From Campanula takesimana (Eukaryota; Streptophyta; Magnoliopsida; Asterales; Campanulaceae), in assembly GCA_026119855.1 (NCBI GenBank), contig JAOWBW010000363.1:1116001-1180000 (forward strand): a stretch of DNA of 64,000 nucleotides, in the 5' to 3' direction. Within the stretch, counting starts at the first letter, position 1, and each line of letters starts with the position of its first letter. The notes under the pieces were generated by a model. The model had not been told where the DNA came from. It did no database searches and saw only the letters and a list, made by a program, of their open reading frames with translations. Made by a program: the position numbers and the translations under genes. This document shows positions 11,557-22,115 of the stretch, piece by piece.

Positions 11557-12927
11557 TGTCGCGACCCCGAACCCCGCGGGCCCGAGACCGCGAGCTGGAC
11601 ATCGACTTAAAACCCAAACTGTGAAATACCGAAGTTAAAAATTCCATTTGATACCAAAAGGATGATCCAAAGTTTTACAAATCCAATTTTGATAATAACC
11701 AAATACAACTATCATAAACTTCCACAAGTTTATGCCCAACAAAAGATAAATGTACAATTCTTAATGACGTCATTGTTTGGTACAACTATCCCAAAAAGGT
11801 TACACATTTATATAATGTAAACCAACCTATAACAACTTTCCCCAAAAGAATGTATCCACACTCGACGTCCTCTTTCTCGTGATCAGCGAGACTAATCCTT
11901 AGCACCTGGGGGGGGTTAAGGAAAAACAAAGATAAAAGAAAGGGGGTGAGATAAATCTCAATAAGTTACTAATGCAACTACATGACATGCTATGATGCAA
12001 TAATCCATAATAAATCACATAACACATAGCAATTATCATATGTCAGATAGCAGCGGAAATAAACACATAACAAAGGATATTAGCCAAGGTTTCCAAACCG
12101 ATACATCCAAATAAAGGATCGCTGCGCAGCTTCAATAATCAACAAATCACACCTTCATAATAGCATGAAAGCCGAAGAGAAAACCCCCGGTACCGGAACA
12201 ATAACCATAAGAGTGTCACAAAGGACAAGAGCCATGCCACAAAGTCATGCTCGGTAGCTAGATACATTCACAAAGGAAGCTAACTTATCTCTTCCAAGGC
12301 CAATCTGGAAAAGGGTATAGTAAGGGCAAAACAATGGTCAACATTATAATGGACTTGGCTTTGCCATTATAATCTTTCCCATCGCCCGATGCAACAAGTA
12401 TGCCAGCTGGGCTTCCAAATAAATGCTAAGTAATAATATATTAGCATGAATAAACATCTTACGATTCCAAAGTAGGGAATCATTCCAATTAAATCACCAC
12501 AAAGGTAAACCAATACAAACAGCACATCAAAGATGGACCACATTCCCAAAATGGTACTTAATCAAATTCCATATCATATTTATTCACATAAGAATCAATT
12601 CCACTTAATAAAGTGTTCCACGGTGTTATCTTAAGTTAATTAGGAGAAGGAAACCTAAACTAGGTAAGCCATTAGCCTTAGACCAAGCAAAAGGGCAAAA
12701 ATTCCCAAGCAGGCGGGCGGGCGGGCGCCTGGGTAGGGGTGAGCGGGCGCTCATTTGACCAGAAGGTCAGGCCGCTGGAAAAAGGGGTGCAGGCGGGCGC
12801 CTGGGCAAGGGCGGGCGGGCGCTCGGCCTGGGTTTTGGCCGGGAAGAACAGAGCTGGGTTCTTCAATTTCGACCCAAAATACACCAAAACACAAAATGCT
12901 CAAAATCAACTCCTCCAACAAGTTCCA
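11557..12927 (-). repeat. Gypsy1 5' LTR, truncated (1371 of ~2111 bp)
   Basis: Aligns almost base for base with 4816-6186 and then stops after AAGTTCCA. The flanking CGTATAAAATCATACATGCC belongs to the TIR of the disrupted host element. The lost part is the U3 start of the LTR, so a deletion ran from inside this LTR into the host element. Confidence 0.9.
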
Positions 12928-13412
12928 CGTATAAAATCATACATGCCAACTAATATGCCTTGTGAGCCATTCCGATAAAATGTAGACGAAAATTTAACGG
13001 TATCCAAATATCCATACATTTTTCTTAAGTACATGGGCATATGTAACAATTAACTTGTATAAGGGTAAATCTGCATCTTTGACCTATATACATGTGCTTA
13101 TTTTTATATTTTCTCGAGTAAAAAAATTCATTTTATGACATGGTGTGTGAGTAGTCAATAATTTTATGGACGTGTATAACAACACTCAATGAAGACTGAT
13201 AATTAGGGATGGAACGGGTTAGGTACGGGCCGGGTTTACCCGAACCCGACCCGACTACACAACAACTATTTTTTTGGCCTCAACCCACTTTCTCTCAATC
13301 GCTTAAGCTTGGGTGTTATCCCATTTCCAACACACACACACCACTCACAACAGCAATATACAACAGCAAGATTTTTTAAGTCTTTAACAAAGACTTCAAC
13401 AAAGAGGACTTA
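12928..13412. other. TIR remnant, hAT-like left end and microsatellite-bearing spacer
   Basis: Bases 12930-13120 are the right TIR of the split element. TAGGGATGG at 13204 begins a GGGTTAGG/CCCGACCC-rich end like that of hAT elements. A short CA run lies near 13330. The last five bases (ACTTA) are the gypsy2 target duplication. No gene is seen. Confidence 0.55.
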
Positions 13413-13460
13413 TGTAACACCCCGAATTTTCTTATAATATCTGAGCATTTAATGGCATTA

Positions 13461-13774
13461 AATAACAATAATAAATACCTCAATTTAGGGTTCACAACGG
13501 CCCCTTATTTAAACCATAAATTCATAACAATAGCGGAAGCGTAACTTAAACTTGTCTTGGTAGGTAACAACCCTAACCATCAATGTACTTCAACTTACAT
13601 CAAAATAAATAACAATAAATAACAATAATAAATACCTCAATTTAGGGTTCACAACGGCCCCTTATTTAAACCATAAATTCATAACAATAGCGAAAGCGTA
13701 ACTTAAACTTGTCTTGGTAGGTAACAACCCTAACCATCAATGTACTTCAACTTACATCAAAATAAATAACGTAC
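13461..13774. repeat. 157-bp tandem duplication inside the gypsy2 3' LTR
   Basis: The segment starting AATAACAATAATAAATACCTC at 13461 repeats from 13618. The two copies differ by GCGGAAGCG versus GCGAAAGCG. The 5' LTR has one copy, so the duplication arose after insertion. Confidence 0.9.
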
Positions 13775-14755
13775 TTAAAACTACTAAATTAAGAATCTTC
13801 AATCCACCGTCTTCCTACGGCTGCTTTCCTTGTCTTGTCCTTCTACTTAAATCCTGAAAGCAAAATTTATAGAGAAGGGATGAGCGAACGAATGCTCAGT
13901 AAGTTCATACGTGGCCTCTCCGGTTACTAAGGAGAGACGACCAGAACGAATACTATGAATAACTTTTACAAAGATAGGTTCAGTTACTTTTGGATTCAAG
14001 ACTGCAGAACAATACAGTCGTATTACTTTTAAGATTTTACTTCCAAAGGATTATGACACTACAATCCAAAGGGATTCATTCAAGTTCCGTCAATTCCAGG
14101 GTAACGTACATTATAACCTCAATGCCAAAGGTACAATTTGTACACCTAGCTTCTCAAGACAATAGTGTGGGTCGTAACATATATGGTATCCACACATATA
14201 TGCTCGGGGTCTAGAATCATCCTTGTAATCAGACAATTCCTGAGAGAAGGCATGTGATCACTCATGCAATCCCTAGTTTAAGGACGAGTCTTTTCTAACT
14301 GGACTGTCCGTCAATGTCTTTTCTAACTGGACATTGGCCACTCTAACAAGTAAGTGGTTAACTTACAAGTTAAAATGAGAACATACCAAGGTACAAGTAT
14401 GTGATACAAGTTTCAAACTTTGATACTTAGTAGATCAATGGGGACATCACTAAGTATAGATTCTTTCAAGGAACGTTCAATAACGCAGAGTACATTCAAA
14501 TACTATCATGCCATACTGATAGCTAACTTTAGAAAAATACGGAATTCCAATAAACAGGAGTTCAAATACTGTAAGGAACGTAATCCCTTACCTGAATTGC
14601 TTTTCCTCGCAATCTCCTCTCTGTGCAAATCTACAAGGCACGGAGTAATTTACTTTAGTACTCTCAACATGGTTAACTACTTCTACTGAGTTAACTGAGA
14701 GATGTGTTTTAACTTCTTTACTTCGTTACTTCTTTTCTTACGTTTAAGTTTCTGA

Positions 14756-15000
14756 CTTTGATTTACGAGTCAATCCTTTAACTTTGATATAATTGCAATT
14801 AAGTCATCTAACTTTGGGTTAATTACAATTTGGTCCCTCAACTTTGGTTTAATTGCAAATTAGTCCTTCAACTTTGGATTAATTGCAGATTGGTCCTTCA
14901 ACTTTAATTTAATTGCAATTTAGTCTTTCCACTTTGGATTAATTGCAGGAAGGTCCCTTGACTTTGGTTTTATTCATAAAGGTCCCCCAAGTTTCTTCTT
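14756..15000. repeat. ~40-bp minisatellite in the gypsy2 LTR
   Basis: Six or seven imperfect units of the form AACTTTGG-TTAATTGCA-ATT-GGTCC. The same array occurs in the other LTR at about 23760-24005. Similar wording (GGGTTAATTGCAATTTGG) is seen in the MULE TIR at 62530. Confidence 0.8.
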
Positions 15001-16120
15001 CATCACTTAGGCCCCTCTAACTTCAAAGGTTTCCTTTTTATTCCTTCCAACTTTAATTCTTTTTCAGTTTAGTCCTTTTCCGTTAGAAAACTAACTGAAT
15101 TCTTCTAATCTTTTCTCTTCTCGTTAACTTTCTAACTTTCAAGGTCTTCCTAGTACTCATTCTATTTTCTCAAGTTAGTTTTCTAACTTTTTAACGATTC
15201 TCTTAAAGATTTCGTTTTCTTTTTGTTATAAACTTAACGAAAACACTAACTTCCCGTCCCAATTCTTAACATCTTCAATCAAGAATTAACACCCAAGTTA
15301 TGACACCATTGCCGAATCATGTAGCTTCAATATCAATGATTTTGGTCAATTTTTCTTGATCTAAATTTTTCCATTGTAATTCCTAACATCAATTTATTCA
15401 TAACTTAATAACAAAAATCATTAAAATCAACAAAATCATTCTCAATCCTCTAGGGCCATTCGGCCGAATGAGATTTATGGGGAAAACCCATATTTTTCTT
15501 TCTTTTGATAAACCCAATTCAACCTCAATGATTTAATTGTTCAATCCCCAAGCATTGCATAGTATCAATCCATTCAAAACACGATTTTAAAATCAACTTA
15601 AAAATACTCACATGGAGATCATCATATTCTCAAAACCTTTAGATCAAATCCATTGTCCTTTTTAAAGTTTGTCATTGAATCACTAACATACAAAAACCTT
15701 AATATTCATATCTTAAATCATGCATAACTTATAATTTACTAGCCCGAATTCAATTAAACAAATTTTGGAGAATAGGATTTAGCATTACCTTGAGAATGAA
15801 CGGATTGGATTTTTTTAGAACACTTCAAAATCTCCTCCCTCTTCCCCTTCCTTGCTGCGGCTGCTACAGTAGGTTTAGGGTTTTGTTTTTTTTTTTTTTT
15901 TTTTTCCTTTTCCGTTTTGTGTTTTTGATAACAAAGAATTCCTACTTTGACTAACTCAAGAATTTGTTGGTGATTTTAGTGTCATCAACGATTTTATGTA
16001 ATTGTGATTTACTAGAGACCAATGCGATTTCATATTCGGCTCGGATACGAGTAAGGGAAAGTGTGGAGTACACACTCGTTTGAGTTAATATGTTTTCGAC
16101 CACGATAAAGAAGCAGGGGT

Positions 16121-16166
16121 CAAGGGGGCTGCGCCCCCTTGCGGGGTCAAGGGGCAGCGCCCCTTG
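16121..16166. repeat. Paired GC-rich hairpins in the copia LTR fragment
   Basis: CAAGGGGGC-TGC-GCCCCCTTG (16121-16141) and CAAGGGGC-AGC-GCCCCTTG (16148-16166) are two perfect palindromes with 3-nt loops separated by 6 bp. They are repeated identically in the 3' LTR at 17652-17672 and 17679-17697. Confidence 0.9.
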
Positions 16167-16181
16167 TTGGGGTCCCGCTCC

Positions 16182-16957
16182 TTGTGAAAATTCTCAAAAA
16201 GTTTAATTGTGATAATTGTTCTAAAGTCAGTACTCCTATGGATCCAGCTGAAAAACTTATGCCAAATACTGGTAGACCTGTGTCACAGCTCGAATACTCA
16301 AAAGCCATTGGCAGTTTGATGTATGCTATGACAAGCACTTGACCTGATATTGCGTATGCAGTAGGAAGATTGAGCAGGTTCACTAGTAATCCTAGTAGAC
16401 AGCATTGGCATGCTTTAACAAGAGTGTTCAAGTACTTAAAAGGAACTATGAATTACTGTTTGTGTTATTTTGGACAACCTTCTATTTTAGAAGGTTACTC
16501 AGATGCTAGTTGGATCAACCAAGTAGATTCATCTTCTACTAGTGGCTGGGTGTTCTTGCTAGGAGGAGGGGCCATTTCATGGGCTTCCAAGAAGCAGACA
16601 TGTATTACTCATTCTACTATGGAATCTGAGTTCGTAGCATTGGCTGCTGCTGGTAAAGAAGCAGAATGGCTACGAAACTTGATATATGAGATTCCATTAT
16701 GGCCAAAACCGATATTGCCAATATCTATCCATTGTGATAGTGCAGCCACATTGGCTAGGGCTTATAGTCAGATTTATAATGGCAAGTCTAGACACTTAGG
16801 TGTCAGACATAGTATGATTCGTGAATTGATCATGAATGGAGTGATTTCAGTTGAGTTTGTTCGGTCTCAACAAAATTTAGCTGACCACTTGACGAAGGGG
16901 TTAGCTAGAGACTTAGTGAATAAGTCATCAATAGGGATGGGATTAAAGTCCATCTAA
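16182..16957 (+). pseudogene. pol: Copia pol fragment: RT C-terminus and RNase H
   Basis: The frame begins at the LTR/pol fusion and ends at TAA 16957. It shows the copia RT tail (STPMDPAEKL, YSKAIGSLMYAM) and then RNase H motifs: the first acidic residue in GYSDASW, ESEFVALAAAGKEAEWL, HCDSAATLA and NLADHLTKGLARD. One in-frame TGA at 16340-16342 (CGA-to-TGA likely) separates TST from PDIAYAV. There is no RT active site and no upstream domain, so it is non-functional. The gene lies in plus orientation within its element, opposite to gypsy2. Confidence 0.9.
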
Positions 16958-17483
16958 TCCTCTAGTTGTGAGATACCCAATTCCCTTCTAATACAACGTT
17001 AGAAGCTTGAATTCAATGTGGAAAGCTCACAGATGGAGATTGGAGCACATGTTATTATGTTTCCCAAGGTATGTGTTCAAGACCTGCAAGTGATAGTTAG
17101 GTTGAAGAATATCTTCTTAATAGTTCTTTTGAAAAATTGCAAATGCAGGTGCAAGACTAAAAGAACTACCTATGTGAACATGAAGTTTTGCCGCTTCAAG
17201 AAGCTAGGACTTGGCTTTCTATATGTTCATTAATGGATAGGGACACATGGCTTGTAATAGTGTCAGGAATAAACTTTAGAGAGTTGTAAGAAACTTATGT
17301 GTATAGTATCTTCAGGTATTCATATGAGTTGACGGGTTCAATCGTTAGGACACCCCGATTCTCGAGTATTTGAAATGTGTATTATACTAAGATGAAAATT
17401 CAATCGCAAGACATTTTCATTTATGCATTCGTTTGTTTCGTTGTGTTTATTATATATGATTAGTAAATCGAGGATTACACTAA
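16958..17483 (+). other. 3' untranslated interior of the copia remnant
   Basis: Sequence between the pol stop and the polypurine tract. Short ORFs here have no recognisable domains. I see no gene. Confidence 0.6.
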
Positions 17484-17495
17484 AATGGGGGGAAA
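17484..17495 (+). other. Polypurine tract of the copia remnant
   Basis: AATGGGGGGAAA immediately precedes TGTTGGTGATTTTAG, the LTR start shared with 15965. Confidence 0.88.
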
Positions 17496-18090
17496 TGTTG
17501 GTGATTTTAGTGTCATCAATGATTTTATGTAATTGTGATTTACTAGAGACCAATGCGATTTCATATTCGGCTCGGATACGAGTAAGGGAAAGTGTGGAGT
17601 ACACACTCGTTTGAGTTAATATGTTTTCGACCACGATAAAGAAGCAGGGGTCAAGGGGGCTGCGCCCCCTTGCGGGGTCAAGGGGCAGCGCCCCTTGTTG
17701 GGGTCCCGCTCGGCGGAGCACTTACTTAACTCGGCCGAGCATGATTTTTACAGTAAACAGAAGTCACGAGAAAAGGCCTGCTCGGCCGAGCACATTTCCT
17801 TGACGCGACCGAGCAGACACTGAATCAGTGAAAAGGTGCCTTTTCTGTTGACAGTCATGACTGTTGTGAATGTAACCATTGTCTCTCTTCTGCTCCAGAC
17901 GAAAATCTGTTTATAAACAGATTATTTGGACTCAAATAAACATAGAAAACACACACAAATTCTCCAAGTTTTGATCTGATCTCTTTGCCTAAGAATCAGA
18001 TTGCTTGATTGTCTTATCCCATACAAAGATTTCGTGTAACCTAGGCATAAAGGGTCGAAATACTTTGTTCGGAAAGTGAACATACACAAT
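17496..18090 (+). repeat. 3' LTR of the copia remnant
   Basis: Begins TGTTGGTGATTTTAG. It contains the paired hairpins, several GCTCGGCCGAGCA palindromes (17730-17815) and a TTTATAAACAG TATA-like box near 17910. The right end is approximate (the ACACA near 18088) because it joins gypsy2 pol without a readable TSD. Confidence 0.75.
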
Positions 18091-18097
18091 TCAATCA

Positions 18098-21000
18098 TTA
18101 TCCAATTAGAGCTTCTCTCTCCTCGTCTAACTCTTGTGCCTCTTTAATTCTGCCCAACAATGCAGGTTGTAACGTCAGTCGAGCCAAGTATCCGCTTACT
18201 TTTACTATCAAGTTCATCTCCTTGACATCTTTCCATATGCTTACCCCCTTAGAGATCAATGTCGCCAACATTCCGTGATTCTTCCTACTCAAGGCATCTG
18301 CCACCTTGTTGGCTTTCCCAGGATGATATAATATTTCACAGTCGTAATCCTTGAGAAGTTCTAGCCACCTCCGTTGTCTCATATTCAATTCCTTCTGCGT
18401 GAAGATATACTTAAGGCTCTTGTGATCCGTAAAAATCTGGCATTTCACGCCATACAGATAATGTCTCCAAATTTTCAATGCAAACACTACTGCTGCTAAC
18501 TCCAGATCATGGGTCGGGTAATTCCTTTCATGCACTTTCAACTGCCTAGATGCATAAGCTATCACCTTCTCATTTTGCATCAGTACACAGCCTAGTCCTT
18601 TCAACGACGCATCACTGTAGATAACAAAACCTTCCGTCCCTGTCGGTAGTGTTAATACTGGTGCAGATACTAGTCTATTCTTCAATTCTTGAAAACTTCG
18701 CTCACATTCTTTTGACCAAACGAACTTAGCTGCCTTCTGTGTCAGCTTCGTCAATGGTCCTGATAACTTCGAAAATCCCTCTACGAACCTTCTATAGTAA
18801 CCAGCTAAACCCAAGAAACTTCTTATTTCGGTTACCGTAGTCGGCCTTTCCCAATCCATTATTACTTCTACCTTCGTCGGGTCCACAGAAATTCCTTCTT
18901 TCGACACTACGTGCCCCAAAAATGCTACTTTCTCCAACCAGAATTCACATTTCTTAAATTTCGCGTATAATTTCTGCCTTCTCAAAATTTCTAGTACCAT
19001 CCTCAAATGTTCGGCATGTTCCTCCCTTGTCTTTGAGTACACCAAAATATCATCAATGAATACTATCACACATTTGTCTAAGTACTCCTGAAATATTCTA
19101 TTCATCAACTCCATGAATGCAGCTGGTGCGTTCGTTAACCCAAATGGCATCACAACAAACTCATAATGCCCATACCTTGTCCTAAACGCTGTCTTCGCCA
19201 CGTCCACATCCTTGACTCTTAGCTGATGGTATCCGGATCTAAGATCAATCTTTGAAAAGTAACATGCTCCCCTCAATTGATCAAACAAATCATCAATTCT
19301 CGGCAGCGGGTATTGGTTCCTAACCGTCACTTTATTCAATTCTCTATAGTCAATACACAGTCTCATAGATCCATCTTTCTTCTTCACAAATAGTACCGGT
19401 GCACCCCATGGTGATACACTCGGTCTAATCAACCCCTTGTCCAACAATTCTTGTAACTGCTCCTTTAGTTCTTTCAACTCGGTTGGAGCCATCCTATACG
19501 GTGCTCTCGAAATAGGTGTGGTTTCTGGTACTAAGTCAATGGAAAACTCTACTTCCCTCACTGGTGGTATACCAGGTAAATCCTCAGGAAATACATCTTG
19601 AAATTCATTCACTACTTCAAGTGACTCTAAGGTTACTCCCTTTTCTTCTGTTTCACCTATGTGTGCCAGGAATCCTACACATCCTTTTCTCAACATTTTA
19701 CGGGCCTTCATCACCGAGATTAAGCCTATCCTCTTCCTCGGCCTTGAACCCACAAATCTGTATTCTTTACCTTCTTCTCCTAGGAACGTTACTATTTTCT
19801 CTTGATAATCCACTTTAGCTTGATGCAAAGCCAACCAATCCATTCCCAGTATTATGTCGAATTCTGACATATCTAGTTCAATGAGGTCGATACTTACGCT
19901 CGTGCCTCCCATCCCTAAAGTGCAGTTTCTATAAGATCTAGTAATGGGGATAGCGTCTTTAGTAGGTGTATCTATTACTAAAGGTATCTCTAAATTCTCT
20001 TGGTGTAGTTTTAACTTCTTTGCCACAACATTACTAACTAATGAATGAGTAGCGCCAGTATCTACTAATACATAAACATCACGAGAATTTAACTGCATTG
20101 TACCTGCCACAAGATCGGCATTAACTCCAGCTGCTTTTGCGGTCATGGTGTACATCCTACCACGGCCTCCACCGGTTCCTCCTCCGTTGTCCTTATTTCC
20201 TGCAGCTGGTTCATCTTTCTTAGGTTCTGGGCACTTCCACTTCGGGTGTCCCACCTTTTTACAGTTGTAGCACTGCCGCTCCTTATACCAGCAAACCTCT
20301 GTCTTGTGAGCTCCATCACAAATGGTACATTTATCATAACTGGTGAAACCTTGGCCCTTGCCCTTATTCCACTCACGCCTGTTGTCATTAGAGTTCCGAC
20401 CATTTCCACCATGGCCGTTGTTGGAGTGTTTATTCCCATGACTGCCCTTATCGCGACCGTCATCTACCGCTTTCCTCTTATTGTTGTTGTGGTCCTTACC
20501 ACCCTTGTTTCCTTCTGAATTTTCAGCCACTGTTTTGCCTTTCTCTTCTCGTCGGTTACGATAGTTATCCGACTCCCTTTCCACTATCTTAGCCCTGTCC
20601 AGCACCGCTGAATACGTAGGCAGAGCTAACGGTGTGATTCTGTACCGAACTCTATCACTCAATCTCGCTTCAAACTTTCTTGCTTTCTGTTCTTCAGTAT
20701 CGGAGAATCTTGGTGCAAATTCTAGCAGATCAGTGAACTTCTCACCATACTCAGCCACAGTCATACTCCCTTGTACTAGAGTCAGGAATTCCGCTATCTT
20801 AGCGTTCCTTGTGCTTGCAGGATAATACTTTTCGTTGAAAATAGCCTTAAATCGGGTCCAAGTAAAGGCTGCATCACCACGAGCCACAGCAGCTCGCTTT
20901 TCCGCCTCCCACCACGTCTGAGCCTTCCCTTTCAACATAAAGGTCGCAAATACTACCTTCTTCTCCTCAGTGCAGTTCAGGGTCTCGAATATTCTTTCTG

Positions 21001-21262
21001 TGCTCTTAATCCAATCCTCGGGCTTCTCCTTAGCTGTGTCTGAGAATGAGTCTGGATTCCTCCTTTGAAGTAACTCCAGCGGGTCACGTAATGGAGCTTG
21101 TGGTGGTGGTTGAGCAATCCCAGCAACAGTCTGACCTATCCCAGCTACTGTCTGTGATAGCGTCTGTAAAAGGTTTACCAGGGCCGGGTCCAACTGCCCG
21201 CCTGCATTACCGGTGTTGTCATTTCCCTCACCGTTCCTGTTGTTTCCACTTCTGGTATTCAT
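18098..21262 (-). CDS. gag-pol: Gypsy2 gag-protease-RT-RNase H polyprotein, truncated before integrase
   Basis: An open frame of 1055 codons from ATG 21262 with no internal stop. Gag retrotransposon domain in the first ~230 residues, then a K/N-rich basic linker and CCHC motifs CTICDGAHKTEVC and CYNCKKVGHPKWKC. Protease LVDTGATHSLVS with an intact DTG. RT with FSKIDLRSGYHQL and active site FIDD. RNase H with IYSDASLKGLG, THDLELAAVVFAL, TDHKSLKYIF and the final HPGKANKVADALSRK. The protein ends at EAQELDEEREALIG, just where the integrase zinc finger should begin, because the copia remnant replaces the rest (roughly 1.5 kb of coding sequence). The lineage looks chromoviral (Tekay/Del-like) from RT wording and LTR size. 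Without integrase it cannot be autonomous, but gag-RT could still be made. Confidence 0.92.
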   Translation of the reverse strand: MNTRSGNNRNGEGNDNTGNAGGQLDPALVNLLQTLSQTVAGIGQTVAGIAQPPPQAPLRDPLELLQRRNPDSFSDTAKEKPEDWIKSTERIFETLNCTEEKKVVFATFMLKGKAQTWWEAEKRAAVARGDAAFTWTRFKAIFNEKYYPASTRNAKIAEFLTLVQGSMTVAEYGEKFTDLLEFAPRFSDTEEQKARKFEARLSDRVRYRITPLALPTYSAVLDRAKIVERESDNYRNRREEKGKTVAENSEGNKGGKDHNNNKRKAVDDGRDKGSHGNKHSNNGHGGNGRNSNDNRREWNKGKGQGFTSYDKCTICDGAHKTEVCWYKERQCYNCKKVGHPKWKCPEPKKDEPAAGNKDNGGGTGGGRGRMYTMTAKAAGVNADLVAGTMQLNSRDVYVLVDTGATHSLVSNVVAKKLKLHQENLEIPLVIDTPTKDAIPITRSYRNCTLGMGGTSVSIDLIELDMSEFDIILGMDWLALHQAKVDYQEKIVTFLGEEGKEYRFVGSRPRKRIGLISVMKARKMLRKGCVGFLAHIGETEEKGVTLESLEVVNEFQDVFPEDLPGIPPVREVEFSIDLVPETTPISRAPYRMAPTELKELKEQLQELLDKGLIRPSVSPWGAPVLFVKKKDGSMRLCIDYRELNKVTVRNQYPLPRIDDLFDQLRGACYFSKIDLRSGYHQLRVKDVDVAKTAFRTRYGHYEFVVMPFGLTNAPAAFMELMNRIFQEYLDKCVIVFIDDILVYSKTREEHAEHLRMVLEILRRQKLYAKFKKCEFWLEKVAFLGHVVSKEGISVDPTKVEVIMDWERPTTVTEIRSFLGLAGYYRRFVEGFSKLSGPLTKLTQKAAKFVWSKECERSFQELKNRLVSAPVLTLPTGTEGFVIYSDASLKGLGCVLMQNEKVIAYASRQLKVHERNYPTHDLELAAVVFALKIWRHYLYGVKCQIFTDHKSLKYIFTQKELNMRQRRWLELLKDYDCEILYHPGKANKVADALSRKNHGMLATLISKGVSIWKDVKEMNLIVKVSGYLARLTLQPALLGRIKEAQELDEEREALIG

Positions 21263-21845
21263 CTGCAAATTTTTACTTTTACTTTAGAACAAGTTCGTGC
21301 TCTAGCAATATTCATCACTACACAATATGTGAGGTGTTCATAGTATACTTAACATTATTATTCTTTCACTAACGGTCACTTGTTAGTTTTCATCTTGTGC
21401 GTAGGTCTCTGGTACTAGACCATTATGTGGTTAGTTTACTTAACATTTCTTCTCCGGTTCAGGAGTTTTCATACTTCATAATTTACAACCGTTTTACTTG
21501 GTTGATTATTATTTCTTTATTTCACTAGTTTTTATTACTTAACTAGCTTTAACTTATTCCAATGGTCGTCTTACTTCGTACTATGGTTACGGAGATTATT
21601 TCAAATCACTCCGACGTTTTCCCTTGTCTTTTCTCGACAAGTTAACTTTTGTCTACATAACAATAGTTAATTCAAAATTTGGGTATTTAAATTAAATAAC
21701 TAACTTTATTCAACTAAGGTGTGAGATTTAAACATCTCAAAATACACCCAAAATTCAACTTAACATAAGGAAAATTCTAACTGTATTACTCCACTAATAA
21801 TAAAATAAAAGAATCTATTCTTATAACTATCTGTCATTAATTGCA

Positions 21846-22115
21846 TCAATTCCCACAGTGTGCGTGTTCTGCTGCAAGTTGGTCATATTTCTCTTGCAAT
21901 TCTAACTTCTCAGCCCAAATCTGATAGCCTGAAGCCCTAAGCTCATCCTCATAAGCTTCTTGCTCATCTATCTTCTTCTTCAGTTCATTGTTTTGCTCTA
22001 TCTCATTTACCAGTTGTACACTGATTCGATTCCATTCGCGATTAGCTCTAACTACATGGCTTTCTAGGCCTTTAACCTTCTTTAGCTGTACTGCTAACTT
22101 TCCTTCTACATACAT
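21846..22115 (-). CDS. Coiled-coil ORF upstream of gag in gypsy2
   Basis: 89 residues from ATG 22115, ending 577 bp before gag. The frame stays open upstream to a stop near 22304 without another ATG, and the added ~60 codons are equally charged (KEEIEAK, TKELRSAKRELRKE). The whole is heptad-like and rich in E, K, L and Q, so a long coiled coil is likely. It lies in sense between the PBS and gag, where plant gypsy elements of some lineages carry an extra ORF. I do not recognise the family. Because most of the charged region lies upstream of the only ATG, the frame may be entered by splicing or by a non-AUG start; the acceptor-like GTGTGTAG at the open end would allow this. Confidence 0.5.
   Translation of the reverse strand: MYVEGKLAVQLKKVKGLESHVVRANREWNRISVQLVNEIEQNNELKKKIDEQEAYEDELRASGYQIWAEKLELQEKYDQLAAEHAHCGN

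Larger units (their letters stand above)
4816..12927 (-). mobile_element. Gypsy1: Ty3/gypsy chromovirus (Tekay/Del-like), 5' LTR truncated
   Basis: Minus-strand element: truncated 5' LTR 11557-12927, PBS 11543-11554, gag-pol 6961-11436, polypurine tract 6927-6943, 3' LTR 4816-6926. The two LTRs are nearly identical where both exist (differences such as ACGTCGAC/ACATCGAC), so the insertion is young. The outer 740 bp of the 5' LTR are missing, which removes the U3 promoter of the genomic RNA. The element should therefore be unable to start a normal cycle even without its stop codon. Confidence 0.9.
3868..13120. mobile_element. Long-TIR non-autonomous DNA element split by gypsy1; right arm mostly deleted
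   Basis: The region 3868-4062 and the region 12930-13120 are diverged inverted repeats. Shared blocks include CTTAAGAAAAATGTATGGATATTTGG and TTAGTTGGCATGT. The left arm runs on for about 750 bp past the TIR (4063-4815; CCACC/GGTGG-rich, no gene recognised). The right TIR instead begins directly at the broken gypsy1 LTR. The ends are approximate and no TSD was identified. A MULE-type element is the best guess. Confidence 0.6.
13413..15964 (-). repeat. Gypsy2 3' LTR, truncated and internally duplicated
   Basis: Matches the 5' LTR (22575-25121) up to AAGAATT, then stops where the copia LTR begins. The LTR portion homologous to 24969-25121 (153 bp, including its sense start TGTAACACCC) is absent. 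It contains a 157-bp tandem duplication that the other LTR lacks. Confidence 0.9.
15965..18090 (+). mobile_element. Deleted Ty1/copia remnant nested at the gypsy2 breakpoint
   Basis: A 216-bp piece of 5' LTR (15965-16180) is fused directly to the end of pol (RT C-terminus and RNase H), then polypurine tract and 3' LTR (17496 to about 18090). The LTR pieces are almost identical over their shared 216 bp. Leader, gag, protease, integrase and most of RT are missing. The left flank is the gypsy2 LTR and the right flank is gypsy2 pol, with no matching TSD, so the present structure is post-deletion. The right LTR end is approximate. Confidence 0.82.

Noticed and set aside
13990..14214. 74-codon ORF with a near-identical copy at 22995-23219
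   Set aside because: Lies in both gypsy2 LTRs; the duplication is explained by the LTR structure.
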